Assembly: GCA_017999915.1 (NCBI GenBank)
Contig: JAGNKX010000012.1
Span: 62,001-126,000, forward strand
Direction of reading: 5' to 3'
DNA from: Spirochaetota bacterium
Lineage (GTDB): Bacteria > Spirochaetota > UBA4802 > UBA5550
Length of the DNA: 64,000 nt
A model generated the notes under the pieces. It saw only the letters and a list, made by a program, of their open reading frames with translations, did no database searches and was not told where the DNA came from. How positions within the stretch are numbered: position 1 is the stretch's first letter; the number at the start of each line of letters is the position of its first letter. Made by a program: the position numbers and the translations under genes. Shown here piece after piece: positions 8,260 through 14,347 of the stretch.

Positions 8260-9423
8260 ATGGAAATTCAAGATAAGCTTATATACCTGGACAATGCCGC
8301 CACTGTTTTCCCGAAACCTGATGCGGTCCTGAATAAAATGCTGGATATCTACAGGCAGTGGGGCGTTTCTCCCGGACGCGGCGGATATGACCTGGCGGTG
8401 ATGGCCTCGGATATGGTAATGGATGTCCGGAAGCAGCTGTGCCGTTTTTTCGGGAGCGATGATCCGGAGCGGGTGATATTCGCGTCCAACGCGTCGGACG
8501 CGCTTAACCTGATTATCCAGGGAATGATCGAACCGGGCTGCCATGTCGTGAGCACGCGGCTTGAGCACAATTCAGTGCTTCGCCCCCTGCATCACTTTCA
8601 GGAGAAAGGAGTACTGGCCTATGACCTCGTTGAATCTGACGGGGAGGGGCGCATAGACCCGGAAGATATCGCCCGCGCGATAAAGCCGGAAACGGTGATG
8701 GTGATCGTCAACCATGCCTCCAATGTTACGGGAACAATTCAGGATGCCGAGGCTATCGCCCGGGTCTGCAGGTATCATGAAGTACCTCTGATCCTTGATG
8801 CGGCGCAGAGCGCCGGGTTGGTCCCCATACGCATGAAGGAATGGGGTGTAAGCGCTCTTGCCTTTACGGGGCACAAGTCGATGATGGGTCCTTCCGGTAT
8901 CGGGGGACTTGTGTTTGCCGGTGATGTTGATATCCGGGGAACAAGGTTCGGAGGAACCGGGATTGATTCTAAAAGCCTGGTGCATACCCAGGCGTTTCCT
9001 CATCGCCTGGAGACAGGTACGCCGAATTTTCTGGGTATCATCGGCCTTGGCGCAGGATTGGAACACGCGGAGCGGCTCGGCATTGATGATATACGGAACC
9101 GGGAGGTCGAACTGGCGAAGCATTTGTCGCAGGGCTTAAGAGAAATATCCGCTGTCCGCATGCGTGGTCCTTCAGGCTGGGATAAGCGTTTGGGCGTTAC
9201 CCTGGCAACCGTTGAGAACATGGACCCTGATGATGTCGGCGCAATTCTGGACGGAGACTACGGCATTGCCGTCCGGACCGGGCTGCATTGCGCGCCACTG
9301 GCGCATCGGGATTTAAAAACATTCCCGCAGGGAGGTGTCCGTTTCAGCATCGGGCCATTTAATACGATCAATGATATCGATGCAGCCATCTCCGCCATGG
9401 CCGAGATCGGCAAAAATAAATAA
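8260..9423 (+). CDS. Cysteine desulfurase family protein (class V aminotransferase fold)
   Basis: This 387-residue PLP enzyme begins with the IYLDNAATVFPKP signature of cysteine desulfurases. The PLP lysine is Lys206 in FTGHKSMMG and the probable catalytic cysteine is Cys344 in TGLHCAPLAH. It resembles the subfamily often found beside molybdenum hydroxylase and selenium genes rather than housekeeping IscS. It would strip sulfur from L-cysteine and pass it on as a persulfide. The start lies one base after the DsrC-like stop (8258), so the two products are probably made together. In this context its sulfur probably ends on the Mo cofactor of the upstream hydroxylase, through XdhC and perhaps the DsrC-like protein. 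Confidence 0.88.
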   Translation: MEIQDKLIYLDNAATVFPKPDAVLNKMLDIYRQWGVSPGRGGYDLAVMASDMVMDVRKQLCRFFGSDDPERVIFASNASDALNLIIQGMIEPGCHVVSTRLEHNSVLRPLHHFQEKGVLAYDLVESDGEGRIDPEDIARAIKPETVMVIVNHASNVTGTIQDAEAIARVCRYHEVPLILDAAQSAGLVPIRMKEWGVSALAFTGHKSMMGPSGIGGLVFAGDVDIRGTRFGGTGIDSKSLVHTQAFPHRLETGTPNFLGIIGLGAGLEHAERLGIDDIRNREVELAKHLSQGLREISAVRMRGPSGWDKRLGVTLATVENMDPDDVGAILDGDYGIAVRTGLHCAPLAHRDLKTFPQGGVRFSIGPFNTINDIDAAISAMAEIGKNK

Positions 9424-9497
9424 GCGCCGCTGTACATAAATGAACAGGTGGGCAGTCAGGTCTGCTTGATATTTAGAAAAGGAGCGATAGTGTACCG

Positions 9498-10547
9498 ATG
9501 AAAGATCTTTTCCACGCATGTGCGGATCTCCTTGAATACGGGGAAGACGTGGCAATGGTCACGATCGTAAACCAGGAAGGGTCGGCGCCGCGTACGGCAG
9601 GAAGCAAAATGCTGGTGCGCAGGGACGGCTCGATTGTCGGCACCATCGGTGGCGGCATATTCGAGGCCCGGGCAATCGCCATGGCGCATGAAGTTTTCCG
9701 GAGCGGACAGGCGATGCTCGGGTCGTTCCGGTTCTCATCCAGCGATGTTTCCGGCATGGACATGATATGCGGCGGGAATGCGGAGATATTCCTGGACTTG
9801 CTCCGGTCCTGTCATCCTGAAAACGCCGCGGTGTGCAAAGCGGTCTGCGATGTGAGGCGCCATGACCTGGATGCCTGCCTGATCACTAAAATTGTTACAG
9901 GTTCGGGAAGTGAAGACCTGGTGAAGCTGGCCCTTGTAGCCAGGGGCAGGAAACCCGTGGGAATGCTTCTGGCCGAAGAAGACAGGGAGGCATTGGAGCA
10001 TTCTGCCGGGGGACGCTTCCCCCGGCGTGTAACGCTGGGAGAAACGGAGCACCTTGTTGAGCCCGTCCATTATCCCGGCACGGTTTATATTTTTGGAGCA
10101 GGCCACATATCGCAGAAACTGGCGCAATTGACTCACCTTGTCGATTTTCAAACCGTGGTGCTGGATGACCGGGAAGAATATGCAAACGGGAAGCGTTTTC
10201 CGCAGGCGGAGCGGATCATCGTGCCTGAAAACATGGGAACCTGCATGAGGGACCTGCGGATCACCAGGAACGGCTACATTGTCATCGTGACCAGGGGACA
10301 TGCCTACGATATGGTTGTTCTTGAGCAGGCTCTTCAAACCGAAGCCGGATATATCGGGATGATAGGAAGCAGAAAAAAACGTGAAGACATATACCGGCAC
10401 TTGCGCCAGTCGGGGATACGGGAAGATGCGCTGGCGAGGGTCCATTCTCCGATCGGGATCGATATCGAAGCGGAAACGCCGGAAGAGATAGCCGTGAGCA
10501 TTGCGGGCGAGCTTATCCAGGCGAGGGCGAGGTTGATCGATGGCTAA
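9498..10547 (+). CDS. xdhC: XdhC-family molybdenum cofactor sulfuration/insertion protein
   Basis: The 349-residue protein has the two-part XdhC/CoxI layout. The N-terminal part holds VTIVNQEGSAPRTAGSKM and GTIGGGIFEARA. The C-terminal Rossmann part holds YIFGAGHISQKLAQL, VLDDREEYA, VTRGHAYD and GYIGMIGSRKK. XdhC proteins bind the molybdenum cofactor, protect it while a desulfurase adds the terminal sulfido ligand, then insert it into the apo-hydroxylase. It follows the desulfurase by 74 bp and overlaps the next gene by 8 bp. A second XdhC in the window (34276-35352) probably serves the other hydroxylase. Confidence 0.9.
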   Translation: MKDLFHACADLLEYGEDVAMVTIVNQEGSAPRTAGSKMLVRRDGSIVGTIGGGIFEARAIAMAHEVFRSGQAMLGSFRFSSSDVSGMDMICGGNAEIFLDLLRSCHPENAAVCKAVCDVRRHDLDACLITKIVTGSGSEDLVKLALVARGRKPVGMLLAEEDREALEHSAGGRFPRRVTLGETEHLVEPVHYPGTVYIFGAGHISQKLAQLTHLVDFQTVVLDDREEYANGKRFPQAERIIVPENMGTCMRDLRITRNGYIVIVTRGHAYDMVVLEQALQTEAGYIGMIGSRKKREDIYRHLRQSGIREDALARVHSPIGIDIEAETPEEIAVSIAGELIQARARLIDG

Positions 10548-11175
10548 GGTTGAAGACCATGCGGCTACGATCGTTCTTGCGGCGGGATATTCAAGCAGGA
10601 CCGGAGGGGCCTTCAAGCCTTTGCTGAAGCTGGGCGATCGCACGGTCGTGGAGAGAGCGGTTGCTTCGCATCTTGATGCGGGCATGCGGGACGTCAGGGT
10701 GGTCGTGGGGTATCGCGCCGATGATGTCATCGATGCCGTCAGGCATCTTGGAGTCAGGATCGTGAGAAACAGGAATTTTGACCAGGGGATGTTTTCTTCG
10801 GTACAGGCCGGAACGGCGACCCTGGAGCCCGGGGTCCAGGCATTTTTTATCATGCCTGTCGATATTCCACTTGTTGATCCCGCGACAATTCGGGCAATCC
10901 TTGAAAATCATGAAAGGAATCATTCCGGCATCACCTATCCGGTATACCGTGGCACAAAAGGGCACCCTCCCCTGATATCAAGAAGATATATTCCTGAGAT
11001 CATGAACACTCACGCGCCCAATGGCCTGAGGGGAATATTGAACAGCTACGCGGACGAGGCCATTGGCGTGGAAGTGGACGATGAGGGAATTCTCTTGGAT
11101 ATCGACACGGTGGAGGACTATCGCCGGCTCCTGGCTTACGGAAGCAGGGACGATATTCCGAATCACGATCGTTGA
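10540..11175 (+). CDS. MocA-like molybdenum cofactor nucleotidyltransferase
   Basis: The 211-residue protein shows the MobA-like NTP transferase pattern: VLAAGYSSRTGGAFKPLL at the N-terminus (nucleotide loop), a middle IMPVDIPLVDP metal-binding block, and KGHPPLIS, DIDTVEDY toward the end. The GAFKPLL form and GHPPLI motif resemble MocA, which attaches CMP to molybdopterin to make the MCD cofactor of xanthine-dehydrogenase-family enzymes; whether CTP or GTP is used cannot be decided here. The start lies inside the end of xdhC (8-bp overlap), indicating coupled translation. Confidence 0.85.
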   Translation: MAKVEDHAATIVLAAGYSSRTGGAFKPLLKLGDRTVVERAVASHLDAGMRDVRVVVGYRADDVIDAVRHLGVRIVRNRNFDQGMFSSVQAGTATLEPGVQAFFIMPVDIPLVDPATIRAILENHERNHSGITYPVYRGTKGHPPLISRRYIPEIMNTHAPNGLRGILNSYADEAIGVEVDDEGILLDIDTVEDYRRLLAYGSRDDIPNHDR

Positions 11176-11220
11176 ATCCGGCCGATTTTATATAAGAAAA
11201 CATGATGGAGGCATGGGGCG

Positions 11221-12243
11221 ATGCTTAAAGTAAGAGTGGAAGATGCCGTCGGTATGGTTTTGTGCCATGACATTACCCAGATCATACCAGGAGAGTTTAA
11301 GGGGAGGGCTTTTAAAAAAGGACACATCGTTACGGTTGAAGATATACCTAAAATGCTGAGGATAGGGAAAGAGAACCTGTATGTCTGGGAAAAAAAGGAG
11401 GGATACCTGCATGAAAACGAGGCCGCCCTCCGCATTGCAAAGGCCATTGCCGGTCCGGGCATATCCCTGACGGAGCCCCGGGAGGGGAAAATCAACCTGG
11501 TCGCCGAGCTGCAGGGCTTACTGAAAATAAATGTGAACGGGCTTGATGAAATAAATAATGAAAATGAGGTGGTTGTATCCACCCTCCATAGAAATCAAAT
11601 CGTTGAAAAGGGAACGGTTGTTACCGGCACGAGGGTCATTCCCCTGGTCATCGACCACGAAATTATCGAACGAGTCGAAGTGCGGGCCGAACGATATAAG
11701 CCCATAGTCGAGGTAAAGCCCCTCTCCGGAATGCGCGTCGGCGTTGTGGTTACCGGGAGCGAGGTTTATAAAGGACGGATCGAGGATAAGTTCAGCCCGG
11801 TCGTAATTGAGAAAGTTACAAAACTTGGATGCAGCGTCATACAAAAGGTCAATGTGCCGGATAGCATTGAAATGATCTCGGATAACATCAAGATCATGGT
11901 GCGTGAAGGCGTTGAATTGATCCTTGTCACGGGCGGCATGTCCGTTGATCCGGACGATGTAACTCCTTCAGGAGTCGTGGCCGCGGGCGGCACAATTGTT
12001 TCCTACGGGGCACCGATTTTACCGGGATCAATGTTCATGGTTGCTTATATAGGCGATACGCCCGTATTGGGGCTGCCCGGGTGCGTCATGTATTCCAGGA
12101 ACACGGTCTTTGACTTAATACTGCCCCGTGTCCTGGCGGGAGAAAAGATTACACGCAAGGAGATAGCCGGTCTTGGCCATGGAGGGCTTTGCGCCAATTG
12201 TCTTTCCTGCAGGTTCCCGTCATGTTCTTTCGGGAAAGCATAG
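11221..12243 (+). CDS. MoeA/CinA-like molybdopterin-binding protein with Cys-rich tail
   Basis: The 340-residue protein has a MoCF-type molybdopterin-binding core: VVVTGSEVYKGRIEDKF, VTGGMSVDPDDVTPSG and LGLPGCVMYSRNTVFD are the typical blocks of MoeA/MogA relatives. An N-terminal domain of about 150 residues starts with VRVEDAVGMVLCHDITQ, as in shortened MoeA-like proteins found in molybdenum hydroxylase clusters. The last 20 residues have four cysteines (CANC, CRF, SCS; spacing C-x2-C-x2-C-x4-C), which could bind Zn or a cluster. The product probably helps molybdate insertion or cofactor transfer for the operon's enzyme. ATG with GGAGGCATGGGGCG upstream supports the start. Confidence 0.82.
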   Translation: MLKVRVEDAVGMVLCHDITQIIPGEFKGRAFKKGHIVTVEDIPKMLRIGKENLYVWEKKEGYLHENEAALRIAKAIAGPGISLTEPREGKINLVAELQGLLKINVNGLDEINNENEVVVSTLHRNQIVEKGTVVTGTRVIPLVIDHEIIERVEVRAERYKPIVEVKPLSGMRVGVVVTGSEVYKGRIEDKFSPVVIEKVTKLGCSVIQKVNVPDSIEMISDNIKIMVREGVELILVTGGMSVDPDDVTPSGVVAAGGTIVSYGAPILPGSMFMVAYIGDTPVLGLPGCVMYSRNTVFDLILPRVLAGEKITRKEIAGLGHGGLCANCLSCRFPSCSFGKA

Positions 12244-12309
12244 AGCCTTCTTCTGGTTCAGTGGTTTGATATCCATGGGCATAGCATCAATTGTGAAGGA
12301 GTGTCGGGA

Positions 12310-12978
12310 ATGACCGCGTTAAAATCTAAAAACATCGGCTATGAAGTGGCTGAAATATTAACCGACAGGATAATCCGCATGGATTATAAGCCGGGCGATA
12401 GAATCCTGGAAGTTAAAGTAGCTAAAGAATTCAGCGTCAGTCAAAGTTCCGTGCGGGAAGCATTGCGGATCCTCGAGAGCAGCGGGCTGGTCGAGATCAA
12501 CCAGAGACACGGGACCTATGTGACGCAGTTATCCCTGAACGACGTGGATATTCTCTATGATCTCATCGAAGACATATACTCGCTCCTCATCCGGAAGGCG
12601 ATGGAGCACAAAACGCCGGAGAACATTAAAAGAGTCGTGGATGTCCTGAATCGTATCGAAATCGCCGCGGATAAAAACGACGTGGACGGCTATTTTTACA
12701 GTATTTTCGAATTCGCCATCGTGGCCATTGAGGCGGTCGACAGTCCCCTGCTGAAAAAGATAATAACCGATACATGGTATAACAAGAGAAGGGTCGAGTA
12801 CCTGACGCTGAAATTGAGAAAGAACGAATTGAAGAAGAATGTGAAGTATTTCACGCTGCTCCAGAGATACATGGTCGAATCCAACATGGAGAAGCTCGAT
12901 AAAACCATCCGTGATTATGTGCGGAATGAAAAGAAGATAGCCATGGAGAGCCTGGCCAGGGTCATTAAGGCCGGATAG
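12310..12978 (+). CDS. GntR-family transcriptional regulator (FadR/FCD type)
   Basis: The 222-residue protein has an N-terminal winged helix of GntR type: ILTDRIIRMDYKPGDRI, VAKEFSVSQSSVREALRIL and LVEINQRHGTYV. The all-helical C-terminal part (about residues 80-220) fits an FCD-like ligand domain, though its metal-binding histidines are not obvious. The ATG at 12310 is preferred over the GTG at 12301 because AAGGAG lies 8 bp upstream of it. It is the last gene of the molybdenum-hydroxylase operon and probably controls it through the palindrome at 4469-4487; the ligand may be the enzyme's substrate or product. Confidence 0.88.
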   Translation: MTALKSKNIGYEVAEILTDRIIRMDYKPGDRILEVKVAKEFSVSQSSVREALRILESSGLVEINQRHGTYVTQLSLNDVDILYDLIEDIYSLLIRKAMEHKTPENIKRVVDVLNRIEIAADKNDVDGYFYSIFEFAIVAIEAVDSPLLKKIITDTWYNKRRVEYLTLKLRKNELKKNVKYFTLLQRYMVESNMEKLDKTIRDYVRNEKKIAMESLARVIKAG

Positions 12979-13040
12979 CCTGTCGCTGCAACGGACATCT
13001 CTGTTTTCCCCGCCGCTGTTCCTGTTTTACAGGGGACTCG

Positions 13041-14294
13041 TCAATTAGCCCCGCCGCTCCTGAAGTCCAGCACCACCTTGATGGCGTTCCGGGACTGCTT
13101 GGACCGGGAGCACCCGAAGGCTTCCCGGTAGCGGTCGATGGGGAACCTGTGGGACACTAGCATGGCGTAGGCCCCGGGCTCGGCCGCCATGAGCCGCAGC
13201 GCCAGGTCGAAAGAATGGACTTTCTTCTTTTTATATGTTTCCATGCCGGAGAAAATGGTCCCGCTAAGCTCCACCTCCTTCCAGATGGCGATGGACCAGT
13301 CCACTTTTTTCGTGATATCGAACCCCATGCCCACCAGCACCACCGTGCCGTTGCTGCGCACGAGGCGCAGGTCGTCGTCGACCGAGGCTTCGGACGCCAC
13401 GCAGTCGAAGATGACGTCGGGCCCCTTGTTCCCGTAGAGCACATGCTTGGAGAAAATGGGCTTGAACAGGGATCCGCCGGTGGCGCCGGCCACCCGCTCG
13501 TAGAGGATTTCCGGGTCCCGCTCCGAGATGACCTCCGTGGCGCCGAGGGCGGCCGCCATCTTAGCCTGGACCGGATAGCGGGCGAGGGATATGACGCGGC
13601 TTTTCGACCCGAGGGCCCTGAGGGCCTTGATCGTCAGGAGCCCGATGATGCCCGCGCCCACGACAATTACCGTATCGCTGTTCCGGGGCATGTGGCGCGC
13701 CACCGCGTGGAGTGCGATGGTGTAGGGCTCGGCGAGTACCGCGACCTCATCGGGGAGCCCCGTCGGTATTTTGTGCAGCTGCTTCCCGAAGGCGAGGATG
13801 TATTCGGAAAATCCGCCGCCGCCGAAGCCGCCGAATCCCTTCCGGCCGCCGTACTTCTCCTCGAGGGCCGAGCCGTCCCCGACGCCCAGGAGGCAGAAGC
13901 AGTGCTGGTAGTTCCCCTCGCGGCAGCTCGGGCACGGCTTGAAGCCGTAAAATTCGCAGCGCGTCACCGGGTTGTAGGCTACGCGGTCGCCGGCCTTCAG
14001 TCCCCTGACGGCGGGTCCCACTTCCTCCACCACGCCTATGGCCTCGTGGCCCATGGGCATGGGGTTCACCGGCGAGGCCATGATGCTCGCGTAGAGCGAC
14101 ATCGACACCTCCATCTGGTGCAGGTCGGAGGCGCATATGCCGCCGAGGGTCGTCCGCACCAGGACCTGGTTAGGATGGGCGATCTTCGGGACGGGCCACG
14201 AGTCGCTATACTTTACCAGCAGGAAATCTCCCCCCAGGCCGATCTTTTTCAGCGCGATTTTTGGTATGCTGTAGTCGAACATCAATGCCTTCAT
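13041..14294 (-). CDS. Zinc-dependent alcohol dehydrogenase (MDR family)
   Basis: The 417-residue protein is a medium-chain dehydrogenase: TTLGGICASDLHQ (catalytic zinc Cys), MGHEAIGVVEEVG (GHE), CEFYGFKPCPSCREGNYQHC (structural zinc lobe), and the NAD(P) fold VIVVGAGIIGLLTIKALRALG. It is longer than the usual 340-380 residues, with an extended glycine-rich loop (KGFGGFGGGGFSEYIL) and an insert near 265-285. It lies 53 bp downstream of the glycyl radical enzyme gene and should be in the same transcript. A role in handling an aldehyde or alcohol made by that enzyme is inferred from context. Confidence 0.85.
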   Translation of the reverse strand: MKALMFDYSIPKIALKKIGLGGDFLLVKYSDSWPVPKIAHPNQVLVRTTLGGICASDLHQMEVSMSLYASIMASPVNPMPMGHEAIGVVEEVGPAVRGLKAGDRVAYNPVTRCEFYGFKPCPSCREGNYQHCFCLLGVGDGSALEEKYGGRKGFGGFGGGGFSEYILAFGKQLHKIPTGLPDEVAVLAEPYTIALHAVARHMPRNSDTVIVVGAGIIGLLTIKALRALGSKSRVISLARYPVQAKMAAALGATEVISERDPEILYERVAGATGGSLFKPIFSKHVLYGNKGPDVIFDCVASEASVDDDLRLVRSNGTVVLVGMGFDITKKVDWSIAIWKEVELSGTIFSGMETYKKKKVHSFDLALRLMAAEPGAYAMLVSHRFPIDRYREAFGCSRSKQSRNAIKVVLDFRSGGAN

Positions 14295-14347
14295 CTGCTC
14301 CCCCGGTATGGTTCTTCAGGTAATTTTTTGATTCTACGTGCTCGCCC

